A stretch of DNA of 64,000 nt from Defluviimonas sp. SAOS-178_SWC (GTDB lineage Bacteria > Pseudomonadota > Alphaproteobacteria > Rhodobacterales > Rhodobacteraceae), in the NCBI RefSeq assembly GCF_039830135.1, contig NZ_CP156081.1:3024001-3088000 (forward strand). The letters are read 5' to 3'. The translations under genes and the position numbers were made by a program. This document shows positions 54,329 through 64,000 of this stretch, piece after piece. The notes under the pieces are model-generated. The model was given only the letters and a program-made list of their open reading frames with translations, was not told where the DNA came from and made no database searches. Positions within the stretch are counted from its first letter, which is position 1; each line of letters begins with the position of its first letter.

Positions 54329-56158
54329 ATGATGATCGCCACGCCCCGCCCCGTTCACGACGCCAACGCGACTGCGGGAGGCGGGCTCGGCAAGTTGCCG
54401 GAATGGGATCTGAGCGACCTCTACACCGCCCCCGACGCGCCGGAAGTGGCGCGCGACCTCGACTGGCTGGAGAAGGCCTGCGCCGGGTTCGCGTCCGACT
54501 ACGAAGGCAAGCTTGCCGGTCTCGATGCCGAAGGGATGCTCGACTGCATCCGCCGCTACGAGCGGATCGAGGCGGTGGCGGGGCGGATCATGTCCTATGC
54601 GGGCCTGCGCTACTATCAGAACACGGTCGACGCGACCCGCGCCAAGTTCATGTCGGACTGCCAGGACAAGGTCACCGATTTCACCACGCCGCTCGTCTTC
54701 TTCTCGCTCGAGTTCAACCGGATCGAGGATGCGGCCTACGACAGGCTCTTTACGGCCAATGCCGAGATCGGACGCTACAAGCCGGTTTTCGACCGGATGC
54801 GCGCGATGCGGCCCCACCAGCTTTCGGACGATCTGGAGAAGTTCCTGCACGATACCTCTGTCGTCGGCGCCTCGGCCTGGAACAAGCTTTTCGACGAGAC
54901 GATGGCGGGGCTGGAATTCACCGTCGCCGGCGAAGACGAGCCGATGAGCCTCGAAGCCGTCCTGAACCTTCTCTCCGAGCCCGAGCGCGACCGCCGCGAG
55001 GCCGGGGCGCGGGCGCTGGCGCAGGTCTTCGGCGAGAACGTCAAGCTTTTCGCCCGGGTGCACAACACGCTCGCGAAGGAAAAGGAGATCGAGGATCGCT
55101 GGCGCAAGATGCCCACGCCACAGACCGCGCGGCATCTCTCGAACCACGTCGAACCCGAGGTGGTCGAGGCGCTGAGGAACGCCGTCGTCGCCGCCTACCC
55201 GAAGCTCTCGCACCGCTACTATGCGCTGAAGGCGAAGTGGATGGGGCTCGACAAGCTCCAGGTCTGGGACCGGAACGCGCCGCTGCCGATCGAGGAAAAG
55301 AAGACCGTCGGCTGGGACGAGGCGCGCGAGATGGTGATGTCGGCCTATGCCGATTTCGCGCCCGAGATGGCGAAGATCGCGGAACCCTTCTTCGACAAGG
55401 GCTGGATCGACGCCGGTGTGAAGCCCGGCAAGGCGCCCGGCGCCTTTGCGCACCCGACGGTGACGGATGTCCACCCCTATGTTCTCCTGAACTACCTCGG
55501 CAAGCCGCGCGACGTGATGACGCTGGCGCATGAGCTTGGCCACGGCGTTCATCAGGTGCTTGCCGCCCCGCAGGGCGAGATGCTGGCCTCGACGCCGCTG
55601 ACGCTCGCCGAGACCGCCAGTGTCTTCGGCGAGATGCTGACCTTCCGCCGGCTTCTCGCCCAGGCGAAGACGCCGAACGAGCGCAAGACGCTTCTGGCCG
55701 GCAAGGTCGAGGACATGATCAACACGGTCGTCCGCCAGATCGCCTTCTACGATTTCGAATGCAAGCTCCATGCCGCGCGCCGGGCGGGTGAGCTGACGCC
55801 TGAAGACATCAACACGCTCTGGATGAGCATCCAGGGCGAAAGCCTCGGGCCGGTCTTCGAATTCATGGACGGATACGAGACGTTCTGGTCCTACATCCCG
55901 CATTTCGTCCACTCGCCCTTCTACGTCTATGCCTATGCCTTCGGCGATGGCCTCGTGAACGCGCTCTATGCCGCCTACGAAGAGGGCCTGCCGGGCTTCG
56001 AGGAGAAGTATTTCGAGATGCTCAAGGCGGGCGGATCGAAGCACCACAAGGACCTTCTCGCGCCCTTCGGGCTCGATGCGAGCGATCCGACGTTCTGGGA
56101 CAAGGGGCTCAGCATGATCGCCGGCATGATCGACGAGTTGGAGGCGATGGAGGACTGA
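54329..56158 (+). CDS. pepF: Oligoendopeptidase F (M3 family)
   Basis: The 609-residue cytoplasmic zinc peptidase has the M3 catalytic motif LAHELGHGVHQ near residue 395 with the downstream Glu in ETASVFGEML. The N-terminal PepF region (LSDLYTAPDAPEVARDLDWLEKACAGFASDYEGKL) and C-terminal YAYAFGDGLVNALYAAYEEGLPGF are standard. It hydrolyses short peptides. A GAGGA ribosome binding site precedes the ATG. Divergent from the Anbu operon, which also deals with peptides; any functional link is speculative. Confidence 0.95.
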   Translation: MMIATPRPVHDANATAGGGLGKLPEWDLSDLYTAPDAPEVARDLDWLEKACAGFASDYEGKLAGLDAEGMLDCIRRYERIEAVAGRIMSYAGLRYYQNTVDATRAKFMSDCQDKVTDFTTPLVFFSLEFNRIEDAAYDRLFTANAEIGRYKPVFDRMRAMRPHQLSDDLEKFLHDTSVVGASAWNKLFDETMAGLEFTVAGEDEPMSLEAVLNLLSEPERDRREAGARALAQVFGENVKLFARVHNTLAKEKEIEDRWRKMPTPQTARHLSNHVEPEVVEALRNAVVAAYPKLSHRYYALKAKWMGLDKLQVWDRNAPLPIEEKKTVGWDEAREMVMSAYADFAPEMAKIAEPFFDKGWIDAGVKPGKAPGAFAHPTVTDVHPYVLLNYLGKPRDVMTLAHELGHGVHQVLAAPQGEMLASTPLTLAETASVFGEMLTFRRLLAQAKTPNERKTLLAGKVEDMINTVVRQIAFYDFECKLHAARRAGELTPEDINTLWMSIQGESLGPVFEFMDGYETFWSYIPHFVHSPFYVYAYAFGDGLVNALYAAYEEGLPGFEEKYFEMLKAGGSKHHKDLLAPFGLDASDPTFWDKGLSMIAGMIDELEAMED

Positions 56159-56445
56159 CGCCGGGCCGCGCGGCCCTCTGTGCGCGCACCGCGTGGCATT
56201 GCTACAATTTTGCCGATTTGCCCCAAGATCGAGCGCAAACAGATGATTTGCGCCATTTTTCCGCCCGAAAACCGTGAAAAACACGCGCTAGCCTCAAGTG
56301 TGAGAGGAACGCCCGGCTTGCCGGACCAGACGAGTGTGAACGTGTGAAAACGACGGATCTTCCCGCGCGCGATCCGGATCTCCCCAACGGGGGTCCACTC
56401 CATCGCCACGGCCCCGCCTGCTTCCACGGAATGAGGAAGTAGCCA

Positions 56446-58503
56446 ATGGCGACGACGTTCAACTGGATCTATCTCGGAACGTCGTCGACGATGCTCGACC
56501 CGACCGAGGGCAATACCACCGCCGAAAACATCAACGCTTTCGTCGGCAGCACTTTCGGATCGTCCGGCAATCCGCTCTACACGCACATCACCTCGGCCAC
56601 GATGGTCAACGTGGGCGGTTCGGCGACCGCGCTGGACGGGAACAACAACCTTGCCAACGACCGGTTCACCACCGATATCGGATCGGGCACCCAGACCTTC
56701 ACCTTCGACATCAGCGTCCAGTACAACGCCACGGTGACCTATGCCGACGGGACGACCGGGACGGTGACGGCCGTCGTCCTGCAAAGCACGACCGGGCAGC
56801 TTTTCCTGGCCCCCGAAACCGCCGCGGGGTCCGACACCAACGTCTATGAAGCCAAGCCGATCCAGTCGATCACGTTCAACTCGGCCGCGAGCTACAGCGG
56901 CAACCTCGGCACAGATCGCTATGTCACCGGCTTCGACGACGGTTTCGTCGAGGGGACCGCAGGCAACGACCTGATCAACGCCAGCTATGTCGAGCCGGTC
57001 GCCAACGGGACCGACCGGATCGACAACGGCGACGGGATCTCGAGCGCCGGCACGGCCTGGCAGGACGACCGCGTCCGCGCCGGGGCGGGCAACGACACGG
57101 TGCTGGCCGGGCTCGGCAACGACTACGTCGACGGTGGAACCGGCGCGGATTCCATTGATGGCGGCAGCGGCAACGACTCGCTCTACGGCGGAGACGGCGT
57201 CTTCAACGACACCATCCTCGGCGGAGACGGAAACGACACGATCGACGGCGGAGACGGAAACGACTCGCTTCTCGGCGGCGCGGGGGCCGACAGCATCGCG
57301 GGCGGCGCCGGAGACGACTACGTCGATGGTGGCGACGGCAGCGACATCATCGACGGTGGCCCCGGCAACGACACGTTGATCTTCGGCGCCGGGGACGACA
57401 CCGTCCATGGCGGCGACGGCAACGATTTCATCGACGACGCCATCGGGGCCCAATTGGTCGGCGCCAACCTACTGGACGGCGGCGCGGGCAACGACACGAT
57501 CTACGGTGGCGGCGGCGACGACACGCTGATCGGCGGCGCGGACGATGACCGGCTGTTCGGCGAGGACGGGGCGGACAGCCTCGATGGCGGCACCGGGAAC
57601 GATGCACTCGACGGCGGTACCGGCAACGACACGCTGATCGGCGGCGCCGGCGACGACACGATGACCGGCGGCACCGGAAGCGACTATTTCGCCGGGCTGA
57701 CTGCCGGCGACGTCGTCGATGGTTCCGAGGATGCGGGCGGCGGCGACAACGACGTGCTCGACCTCTTCGGGTCCGGCTGGACCAAGGCGACCACCAACAT
57801 CGTCTTCTCGACACCCGACCACGAAAACGGCACGGTCGAATTACTCGACGGGTCGGGCAATGTCGTCGGGACGATGACCTTTTCCAACATCGAGACCATC
57901 GTCCCCTGCTTCACGCCCGGCACGCGGATCGAGACCAGGCAGGGCCCGGTCGCCGTCGAGCGGTTGAAGGCGGGCGACCGTGTCCTGACGAAGGATCACG
58001 GCTACCAGACGCTGCGCTGGATCGGGCGGCGTGATCTGACGCCTGCGGATCTCGCAGCGCATCCGACGCTCAGGCCGATCCTGATCCGCGCCGGGGCGTT
58101 CGGCCCTGCGATGCCCGCGCGCGACATGCGCCTGTCGCCACAGCACCGGGTGCTTCTCAGCGGCGCACGGGCCGAGCTGTTCGCTGGCGAGGCAGAGGTC
58201 TTCGCGCCCGCGGTGCACTTCGTCGGATTGTCCGGCGTGGTGCGGGACGCGGCCTCGGGCGGCACGAGCTACATCCATCTGCTCTTCGACCGGCATGAGA
58301 TCGTTCGCTCCGACGGGATCTGGAGCGAGAGCTTCCAGCCCGCGGCGGCGATGCTTTCGGGGCTTGAGCGCGACCAGCGCGACGAGGTTCTGGCGCTGTT
58401 CCCGGAACTGATCGGGGACCTTTCCCCCGCGAACAATGGGAACTATCCTGCGGCGCGATCGACGGTGAAACGGCACGAGGCGCGGCTGATCCTCGCGTCC
58501 TGA
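56446..58503 (+). CDS. RTX calcium-binding protein with C-terminal Hint domain
   Basis: The 685-residue protein has an unassigned N-terminal region (1-210) rich in Thr/Ser/Asp and at least ten GGxGxDxxx nonapeptide RTX repeats (about 212-412), which bind calcium and fold after type I secretion. A Hint (hedgehog/intein) domain starts at Cys488 ([28 protein letters not shown]) and runs to about 630. No classical signal peptide is seen, as expected for a type I substrate; no T1SS genes are nearby. AGGAAG precedes the ATG. The next gene starts 15 bases after its stop. Confidence 0.92.
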   Translation: MATTFNWIYLGTSSTMLDPTEGNTTAENINAFVGSTFGSSGNPLYTHITSATMVNVGGSATALDGNNNLANDRFTTDIGSGTQTFTFDISVQYNATVTYADGTTGTVTAVVLQSTTGQLFLAPETAAGSDTNVYEAKPIQSITFNSAASYSGNLGTDRYVTGFDDGFVEGTAGNDLINASYVEPVANGTDRIDNGDGISSAGTAWQDDRVRAGAGNDTVLAGLGNDYVDGGTGADSIDGGSGNDSLYGGDGVFNDTILGGDGNDTIDGGDGNDSLLGGAGADSIAGGAGDDYVDGGDGSDIIDGGPGNDTLIFGAGDDTVHGGDGNDFIDDAIGAQLVGANLLDGGAGNDTIYGGGGDDTLIGGADDDRLFGEDGADSLDGGTGNDALDGGTGNDTLIGGAGDDTMTGGTGSDYFAGLTAGDVVDGSEDAGGGDNDVLDLFGSGWTKATTNIVFSTPDHENGTVELLDGSGNVVGTMTFSNIETIVPCFTPGTRIETRQGPVAVERLKAGDRVLTKDHGYQTLRWIGRRDLTPADLAAHPTLRPILIRAGAFGPAMPARDMRLSPQHRVLLSGARAELFAGEAEVFAPAVHFVGLSGVVRDAASGGTSYIHLLFDRHEIVRSDGIWSESFQPAAAMLSGLERDQRDEVLALFPELIGDLSPANNGNYPAARSTVKRHEARLILAS

Positions 58504-58518
58504 CGGCGAGGGCGGCGC

Positions 58519-59694
58519 ATGTGGCTCATCTGGAGGATACTCGCGGCGCTCGCCGTCATCGCCGCGCTCGGGTTCTTCCTCTTTGCTCCGGGCATCGTCG
58601 AGAGGCGGCAGAACCCGGTTATCGCCCACGATCCCTGGCCGGTCAGCCCCGCCGCGAAGGCGATGCACGAGCGGCTGATCATCGGGGACTGGCACGCGGA
58701 TTCGCTGCTTTGGGGGCGTGACCTGACCGAACGCGCGTCGCGCGGGCAGGTCGACCTGCCACGGCTCGCCGAGGGCAATGTCGCGGTACAGGTCTTCACC
58801 ACCGTCACGAAAAGCCCCTCCGGCCTCAACTACGAAAAGAACGCGGCGGACGCGCGCGACGACATCACGCTGCTGTTCCTGGGCCAGCTCCGCCCCCTGC
58901 GCGCCTGGCTCGATCTGACGCAACGGGCATTGGTTCAGGCCGCAGCGCTGGCGGCCGCCGAGGACAGGGCGCCCGATGCGGTGAAGATCGTGCGGACGCG
59001 GGCCGATCTCGCCTCCGTACTCGACCGCCGGGCGGGCGGCGAAAAGGTCGTCGGCGCGATCCTTGGCGCCGAGGGCGGTCATGCCCTGTCAGGCGAGATC
59101 GGCAATCTCGACAAGCTGTACGATGCCGGGTTCCGGCTGATCGGGCTCACGCATTTCTTCGACAACGCGCTTGGCTCCTCGCTTCACGGCGAGGCCGGGG
59201 CGGAGAGCGGCCTGACCGATTTCGGCCGGGAGGTGGTCAAGAAACTGGTCGAGAAGCGGATGATCATCGACCTTGCCCACGCCTCCCCGGCGATGGCGCG
59301 GGAGGTTCTGGACATGGTCGATGTGCCAGTCGTGGTCAGCCATACCGGCATCTACAGCCACTGCCAGACGGTGCGGAACTTCCCCGACGACCTGATGAAA
59401 GCGGTCGCCGACAAGGGCGGCCTGATCGGGATCGGCTTCTGGAAAGAGGTCACTTGCGACGACGGCCCGGCAGGGATCGCCGGCGCCATTGTCGCGGCGA
59501 TTGCGCTTGTCGGCGCGGATCACGTCTCGCTCGGATCGGATTTCGACGGGGCGGTGACGACACGGTTCGACGTGTCCGAACTCGCGGCCCTCACACAGGC
59601 CCTCATGGACCGGGGCCTCGACGAACCGGCGATCGCCAAGGTCATGGGCGGCAACATGATCCGCTTCCTCGAGGCGGCGCTGCCGGACGCCTGA
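58519..59694 (+). CDS. Membrane-anchored dipeptidase (M19, renal dipeptidase type)
   Basis: The 391-residue metallopeptidase has an N-terminal transmembrane anchor (about 1-24, WLIWRILAALAVIAALGFFLFAPG) and an extracytoplasmic M19 domain. Zinc ligands include the HxD in DWHADS (His59, Asp61), Glu in EGGHAL, and later His residues in SHTGIYSH and GSDFDGAVT. M19 enzymes cleave dipeptides and sometimes beta-lactams. It may be co-expressed with the RTX gene, which ends 15 bases upstream. Confidence 0.92.
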   Translation: MWLIWRILAALAVIAALGFFLFAPGIVERRQNPVIAHDPWPVSPAAKAMHERLIIGDWHADSLLWGRDLTERASRGQVDLPRLAEGNVAVQVFTTVTKSPSGLNYEKNAADARDDITLLFLGQLRPLRAWLDLTQRALVQAAALAAAEDRAPDAVKIVRTRADLASVLDRRAGGEKVVGAILGAEGGHALSGEIGNLDKLYDAGFRLIGLTHFFDNALGSSLHGEAGAESGLTDFGREVVKKLVEKRMIIDLAHASPAMAREVLDMVDVPVVVSHTGIYSHCQTVRNFPDDLMKAVADKGGLIGIGFWKEVTCDDGPAGIAGAIVAAIALVGADHVSLGSDFDGAVTTRFDVSELAALTQALMDRGLDEPAIAKVMGGNMIRFLEAALPDA

Positions 59695-59713
59695 CGCCCC
59701 GCCCGGGCGAATG

Positions 59714-60163
59714 CTAGATCGACAGAACACCCGTAAAATGGCCGGGCAGATCGTGGAGCGGTACGTTCACGAGGTCCTTCGCCAGATCGGCGTGAAGGGC
59801 CGCCGCCGGGGCGCCCTTGATCTGGCCGCGCAGGACGCCCAGCATCTTCGCGGGCGCCGCCACCACCAGACGGTCGAATTTTCCCGCCGACCATTGCTGC
59901 GCCAAGGCCTCGACCACGTGCCTGGCAAACCGCCCGCGTTCCTGTTCGTCCGCCGAGTCATGCGGATCGAATCCGTGACGGGCAACGCCGCCAGGCCCGC
60001 CGGTCTGTCGGCCCGGCCGGTCGCTGTAATCGACCTGGGCCGCGGCGAACTGGCTGATCGAGATGTCGCAAACCTCGCTCAGCCCCTTGCCGACCCCTTG
60101 ATTGAGAAAGAAGCGGGCCGATTCCTCACCCGCAACAAGAACAAGCGTGCGTATCGGTTTCAT
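59714..60163 (-). CDS. Host-attachment-family protein
   Basis: The 149-residue protein has the Host_attach pattern (IRTLVLVAGEESARFFLNQGVGKGLSEVCDISISQFAAAQVDYSDRPGRQ...FARHVVEALAQQWSAGKFDRLVVAAPAKMLGVLRGQI). The name comes from plant-associated bacteria, but the family is broadly distributed with no proven biochemical role. ATG 60163 gives the typical MKPIRTLVLVAG start. It converges on the dipeptidase with a 19-base gap. Confidence 0.85.
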   Translation of the reverse strand: MKPIRTLVLVAGEESARFFLNQGVGKGLSEVCDISISQFAAAQVDYSDRPGRQTGGPGGVARHGFDPHDSADEQERGRFARHVVEALAQQWSAGKFDRLVVAAPAKMLGVLRGQIKGAPAAALHADLAKDLVNVPLHDLPGHFTGVLSI

Positions 60164-60242
60164 GGGCATCCTCCACATCAGGCTTTGATCCCATATGGGA
60201 ACGACGCTGCCGCCTCGCCATGATCGGCGTCAACGTCAGGTT

Positions 60243-61220
60243 CTATTTTGCCGCGGCGAACACCCGGTCGATCATCGCCTGCGTTCCCTTCGCATCCTCG
60301 AGGCTCCACGGATAGGCCGCGCCGTCGCGGATCGTGCGGCCGAACGCCTCGACCTGGTTCCGATACTGGCGGGCGCCGGGAAACCGCTCGACATGATCGG
60401 GCTTTCCGGGGCGGAACATGTGAAGCTGCGCCTCGCCGAACAGCCCGGCGTTGAAGGGCGCAGTCAGGCGTATAAGTCCGGTCTCGCCCTGGAACACCAC
60501 CTCCTGCCGGGGCGGCAACCGCATCGAGGTCATGGCGCCGTAGGTGAAGCGCCCGCCCGGCCCCTCCATGTCGGCGATCACCTGCGCAAAGACGTCGACG
60601 CCGTTCTCCAGAACGATCCTGGAGCGGATGTCCGTGGGCTCCGCGCCCGTCGCCCAGCGCACGGAGCCATAGGCATAGACCCCGATATCGGGGATCGAGC
60701 CGCCGCCGGTTTCCGGGCGGTTGCGGATATTGCCGGGATCGGCGCGGTTGTCGTAGCTGAACGCGGCATCGGCATGAAGGATGCGGCCGATCGCGCCCTC
60801 GTCCAGCAGCGCCTTGGCGCGCTGCCACTGCGGGTGGTGGACGATCATGTAGGCTTCGGTCGCGAAAAGCCCGGAGCGATCGCGCGCCTCGATCAGCGCG
60901 TCGATCTCCTCCGCCTTCAAGGCGATGGGCTTTTCGGTCAGCACATGCTTGCCGGCGGCAAGCGCCTTCAGCGTCCAGTCGACATGTAGGTGGTTCGGCA
61001 GCGGAACATAGACAGCCTCCACCGCCGGATCGGCAAGCAGCGCGTCGTAGGAGGCATGGACCTTCAGATCGGGGCAGAAAACGGAAAAGCCCGTCGCCTT
61101 CGCCGGGTCGGAGGTTGCCAGCGCGTAAAGACGCGCGCCTTCGGCCTCATGGATCGCGCGGGCCATGTGCTGCCGGGCGAAGTTCGCGGCGCCGAGGACG
61201 CCCCAGTTCACGGTTTTCAT
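60243..61220 (-). CDS. Gfo/Idh/MocA-family oxidoreductase
   Basis: The 325-residue dehydrogenase has an N-terminal Rossmann fold (VNWGVLGAANFARQHMARAIHE) and the EKPIAL motif (HVLTEKPIALKAEEID) with catalytic Lys at about 97. A C-terminal alpha/beta domain follows (GGGSIPDIGVYAYGSVRWATG). It is expected to oxidise or isomerise a sugar or cyclitol with NAD(P); the substrate is not assignable. ATG 61220 was chosen to match the family N-terminus. Confidence 0.9.
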   Translation of the reverse strand: MKTVNWGVLGAANFARQHMARAIHEAEGARLYALATSDPAKATGFSVFCPDLKVHASYDALLADPAVEAVYVPLPNHLHVDWTLKALAAGKHVLTEKPIALKAEEIDALIEARDRSGLFATEAYMIVHHPQWQRAKALLDEGAIGRILHADAAFSYDNRADPGNIRNRPETGGGSIPDIGVYAYGSVRWATGAEPTDIRSRIVLENGVDVFAQVIADMEGPGGRFTYGAMTSMRLPPRQEVVFQGETGLIRLTAPFNAGLFGEAQLHMFRPGKPDHVERFPGARQYRNQVEAFGRTIRDGAAYPWSLEDAKGTQAMIDRVFAAAK

Positions 61221-61482
61221 GGGCGGCTCCCTCTTTTTGCGGTCGTAAATGGGTAGCGCCGCCCCGCCGTCATGGCAATGCCTGCGCCGGTTGATCCGGG
61301 TCAAGGCGGCGCAGGCGCCCTCGTTCGCATCGGAATGCGACACCGAAAGGGGACACGATGCAGCAGCGCAGCCGTGTCCGGCGCGTAATTGCGCGCCCAT
61401 CCGCAAGCCGGCCATATCTGGGCTGGACACGACACAGATATTTTCCAAGAAATCGCGTGGTTCCTGTGGAGAATCTGACCTC

Positions 61483-62376
61483 TCAGGCCGGGATCAGCAT
61501 GCCCTTGTCCTTGGCGAGGTTGCGCATCTCGGATTGCAGCTTCTCGAAGGCGCGCACCTCGATCTGGCGGATGCGTTCGCGGCTGACGCCGTATTGCTCG
61601 GACAGATCCTCCAACGTCACCGGGTCGTCACGCAGCCGGCGCTGCATCAGGATGTCCTTCTCGCGGTCGTTCAGCACGTCCATCGCGCTTTCCAGAAGCT
61701 CGCGGCGCACCGACAATTCGTCCTCCGCCTCGTAATTGGCGGCCTGATCGGCATCCTCGTCCTCAAGCCAGTCCTGCCACTGCGCCGTGCCCTCGTCCGA
61801 CCCGATCGTCGCGTTGAGCGAGGCATCGCCGCCCGACAGGCGCCGGTTCATCGAGATCACCTCTTCCGCGGTCACGTTGAGGTCGTGGGCGATCTTCTCG
61901 ACATGTTCGGGGCGCAGATCCCCCTCTTCCAGGGCACCGATCCGGGCCTTGGCCTTCCTGAGATTGAAGAAGAGTTTTTTCTGCGCCGAGGTCGTGCCGA
62001 GCTTCACAAGGCTCCATGACCGCAGGATGTATTCCTGGATCGAGGCGCGGATCCACCACATGGCGTAGGTTGCGAGACGGAAGCCCTTTTCGGGATCGAA
62101 GCGCTTCACGGCCTGCATCAGGCCGACATTCGCTTCCGAGATTACCTCGGCCTGTGGCAAGCCGTAGCCGCGATAACCCATCGCGATCTTCGCGGCGAGA
62201 CGCAGGTGTGAGGTGACGAGTCTGTGCGCGGCCGAACTGTCCTGATGGTCGACCCAGCTCTTCGCCAGCATGTATTCCTCTTCCGGCTCCAGAAGCGGGA
62301 ACTTGCGGATTTCCTGAAGATACCGGTTCAGCCCCTGTTCGGGACTTGGCGCGGGAAGATTCGTGTAGCTCGCCAT
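61483..62376 (-). CDS. rpoH: RNA polymerase sigma-32 factor
   Basis: The 297-residue heat-shock sigma factor has region 1-2 (LNRYLQEIRKFPLLEPEEEYMLAKSWVDHQDSSAAHRLVTSHLRLAAKIAMGYRGYGLPQAEVISEANVGLMQAVKRFDPEKGFRLATYAMWWIRASIQEYIL). The RpoH box QKKLFFNLRKAK and region 4 (LEDLSEQYGVSRERIRQIEVRAFEKLQ) follow. Rhodobacteraceae often carry two rpoH genes; this copy alone cannot be assigned as RpoHI or RpoHII. ATG 62376 gives the expected MASYTNLPAPSP start. Confidence 0.96.
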   Translation of the reverse strand: MASYTNLPAPSPEQGLNRYLQEIRKFPLLEPEEEYMLAKSWVDHQDSSAAHRLVTSHLRLAAKIAMGYRGYGLPQAEVISEANVGLMQAVKRFDPEKGFRLATYAMWWIRASIQEYILRSWSLVKLGTTSAQKKLFFNLRKAKARIGALEEGDLRPEHVEKIAHDLNVTAEEVISMNRRLSGGDASLNATIGSDEGTAQWQDWLEDEDADQAANYEAEDELSVRRELLESAMDVLNDREKDILMQRRLRDDPVTLEDLSEQYGVSRERIRQIEVRAFEKLQSEMRNLAKDKGMLIPA

Positions 62377-62546
62377 TTCTGACCCCCTGTTCCGGTCGAG
62401 GACCTGAAAATCTATGGCCCCGGACCGTCTTGCGCAAGGCGTGACCTTACAATCCACCTTTTAACGCCAAATGCTTTCCGATCCGTCGTTGTTCCAGAAA
62501 TGTTTCAGCCTTTCACCACCTTGTCAGGCGACGCGAGCGTGGCTGA

Positions 62547-63971
62547 TCAAAGCAACGGCCCCATCGTCGCGAAGAGGTTGTCGACCATCCTAGTGATCCA
62601 GTGCCGCGTTTCGACCTCCTCGCAGGCAAGCTCCCGCGCGTCGGAAAGATAGGCCAATTGCCGCGTTCGGATGAGGCCCGTGACATCCTCGGAGGCGAGA
62701 ATGAGGTTGTTTTCGAAGTTCAGCTCGAAGCTGCGACGGTCCATGTTGGCAGAACCGATGCAGGCGGCGCGGCCATCCACCGTCAGCGTTTTGGCGTGCA
62801 GAAGCCCCTTGCGATACTCGGCGATCCGCACCCCGGCCCGCAGGAGGTCCGGATAGTAGCTCCGGCTCGCCCGCGCGACGAAAAAGCTGTCGTTGCGCTC
62901 GGGCAGGATCAGGGTGACGTTCACGCCGCGCAGCGCCGCGCCGTGGATGGCGCGCTGCAACGTGTCGTCGGGAACGAAATAGGGCGTCGTGATGATGACC
63001 TCGTCCTCGGCCGAGGCCAGCAGCAAGGCGAAAAGGTCCGAGACCGCGCGATTGTCGACGGTCGGGCCGCTGCCGACGACAATCGCGGGGAATCCGGCCG
63101 GATCGGCGGGAACGGGATCGTCGAGCATCGCCGAGATGTCTTCCTGCCCGTGGGTCATCCAGTCGATGGCGAAGATATGCTGCAACTGGCCCACGACCGG
63201 CCCTTCGATCCGCAGGAACGTATCGATCCAGGGGGCGTATTTCGCCTTCACCCGGAACTCCGGATCGGCGCAGTTCTGGCTGCCGCAATAGCCGGTCCTG
63301 CCGTCGATGACCGCGATCTTGCGGTGGTTGCGCAGGTCGATCCGCGCGAAGAAGATGTGGAAAAGAAGCCAGCGCATCTTGAAGGTGATCGCGGTTTTCA
63401 CCCCCGTTTCGCCAAGGCGGCGCCAGCGCGCGGACCGCGCCATCCGCCTGGAGCCGAGCCCGTCGATCAGAAGCCGGCAGGTCACACCACGCGCGGCGGC
63501 ACGCTCGACCGCGTCGAGCACACGTAGCCCGTTTCCGTCTTCGAGCCAGATGTAGAAAAGCAGGTGCACGTGATCGCGCGCGGCGTCGATATCGGCGATC
63601 AGCGCCGCGATCTCGGCATTCTCGTCCGGTGGCAGACTTGCGGTGTTCCCCGCGAGCGGGCGGAACCCGTTCACCGCCACGGCGCGGCGGAAGACCTGTC
63701 GGAACTGCGCGGGAATCTCGGCCTCGGACGTTTTGCCCCCCCGCAGATGCCCGAGACGCCTGGTTGCATTCGCCATCCGCTGCGCCGTCCTGCCGCCGAT
63801 CTTCGTCTCGCCGAAAAGGAAGTAGAAGACGATCCCGACAAACGGCAGCGCCGCGATGAGCAGGAGCCAGGCCGCGCGCGAGGCGGGTTGGCGGTCCCGA
63901 CGGCTCAGCGCGCGCGCGGCGGTGATGACCTGCAAGGTAATGTGAGCGAGGACACCGAAGGACAGCGTCAT
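62547..63971 (-). CDS. cls: Cardiolipin synthase (PLD superfamily)
   Basis: The 474-residue enzyme has two N-terminal transmembrane segments (about 2-20 and 32-54) and two PLD HKD motifs: HRKIAVIDGRTGYCGSQN near residue 217 and HAKTLTVDGRAACIGSANMDRRS near 395. It condenses phosphatidylglycerol to cardiolipin at the inner membrane. The coding region is complete; only 29 bases of the window remain upstream of its start. Confidence 0.93.
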   Translation of the reverse strand: MTLSFGVLAHITLQVITAARALSRRDRQPASRAAWLLLIAALPFVGIVFYFLFGETKIGGRTAQRMANATRRLGHLRGGKTSEAEIPAQFRQVFRRAVAVNGFRPLAGNTASLPPDENAEIAALIADIDAARDHVHLLFYIWLEDGNGLRVLDAVERAAARGVTCRLLIDGLGSRRMARSARWRRLGETGVKTAITFKMRWLLFHIFFARIDLRNHRKIAVIDGRTGYCGSQNCADPEFRVKAKYAPWIDTFLRIEGPVVGQLQHIFAIDWMTHGQEDISAMLDDPVPADPAGFPAIVVGSGPTVDNRAVSDLFALLLASAEDEVIITTPYFVPDDTLQRAIHGAALRGVNVTLILPERNDSFFVARASRSYYPDLLRAGVRIAEYRKGLLHAKTLTVDGRAACIGSANMDRRSFELNFENNLILASEDVTGLIRTRQLAYLSDARELACEEVETRHWITRMVDNLFATMGPLL

Positions 63972-64000
63972 GCCCGGCCCTTCCCATTCCGCCCAAGGCG

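Overview
The window is GC-rich, densely packed chromosomal DNA from an alphaproteobacterium, most likely a member of the Rhodobacteraceae. The case rests on several family-typical features: CarD, 7Fe-4S ferredoxin FdxA, an S4-domain protein and a SUV3-like helicase in a row; DUF1127, host-attachment-family and Hint-RTX proteins; an Anbu proteasome operon; RpoH; a NADP-malic enzyme fused to a phosphotransacetylase-like domain; and frequent ATGA stop/start overlaps. No rRNA, tRNA, CRISPR array, transposase or prophage was seen.

Layout. 1-3.1 kb: a partial gene, an acyl-CoA synthetase and a membrane protein with a degenerate M48-peptidase look. 3.1-9.8 kb (minus strand): a SPOR-domain protein, then the nucleoside salvage operon cdd-deoA-deoB-add-upp, preceded by a VOC/double-cupin protein. 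9.9-14.3 kb: malic enzyme and propionyl-CoA synthetase, the latter behind TTTGCAAA palindromes typical of ScfR-family regulators. 14.5-17.4 kb: a hybrid histidine kinase and sigma-54 response regulator pair. 17.4-21.2 kb: NAD kinase, a Tat-exported multicopper oxidase and glyA. 21.2-23.4 kb: a membrane-stress-like cluster (small membrane protein, TetR regulator, PspA, YiaAB protein) with four copies of a TGAAC-N3-GTTCA operator. 23.4-26.5 kb: a hydrolase, small lipoproteins, a 1-kb stretch without a convincing gene that may hold a structured RNA, and a GYD-domain gene. 26.9-28.25 kb: a conspicuously AT-rich two-gene islet of unknown function. 28.25-34.9 kb: lepA, a flavin-oxidase-fold protein, a D-2-hydroxyacid dehydrogenase, acylphosphatase, a copper chaperone, a low-molecular-weight tyrosine phosphatase, a sirtuin and a 2OG-Fe(II) oxygenase. 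35-40.5 kb: a winged-helix/TPR regulator, PCu(A)C copper chaperone, rpmB, ArsR-type and LysR-type regulators and a DUF1127 protein. 40.6-43.8 kb: a cobalt-type nitrile hydratase operon, DUF167, nitroreductase and EI24 proteins. 43.9-48.3 kb: carD, fdxA, S4 protein and helicase. 48.3-50.1 kb: TPR protein, SCP2 protein and lysophospholipase. 50.2-54.1 kb: the four-gene Anbu operon. 54.3-64 kb: PepF, an RTX protein with a Hint domain, a membrane dipeptidase, host-attachment-like protein, Gfo/Idh/MocA oxidoreductase, rpoH and cardiolipin synthase.

Functional threads. Carbon entry is covered by acyl-CoA synthetase, PrpE and MaeB. Nucleoside recycling is covered by a complete translationally coupled operon. 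Copper handling is spread over multicopper oxidase, CopZ-like and PCu(A)C proteins. Regulation of stress and envelope is suggested by RpoH, CarD, PspA/TetR and Anbu. The items most worth a second look are the Anbu amidoligase/peptidase operon, the AT-rich islet, the gene-free 25.2-26.2 kb stretch, and several operator palindromes next to their probable regulators.
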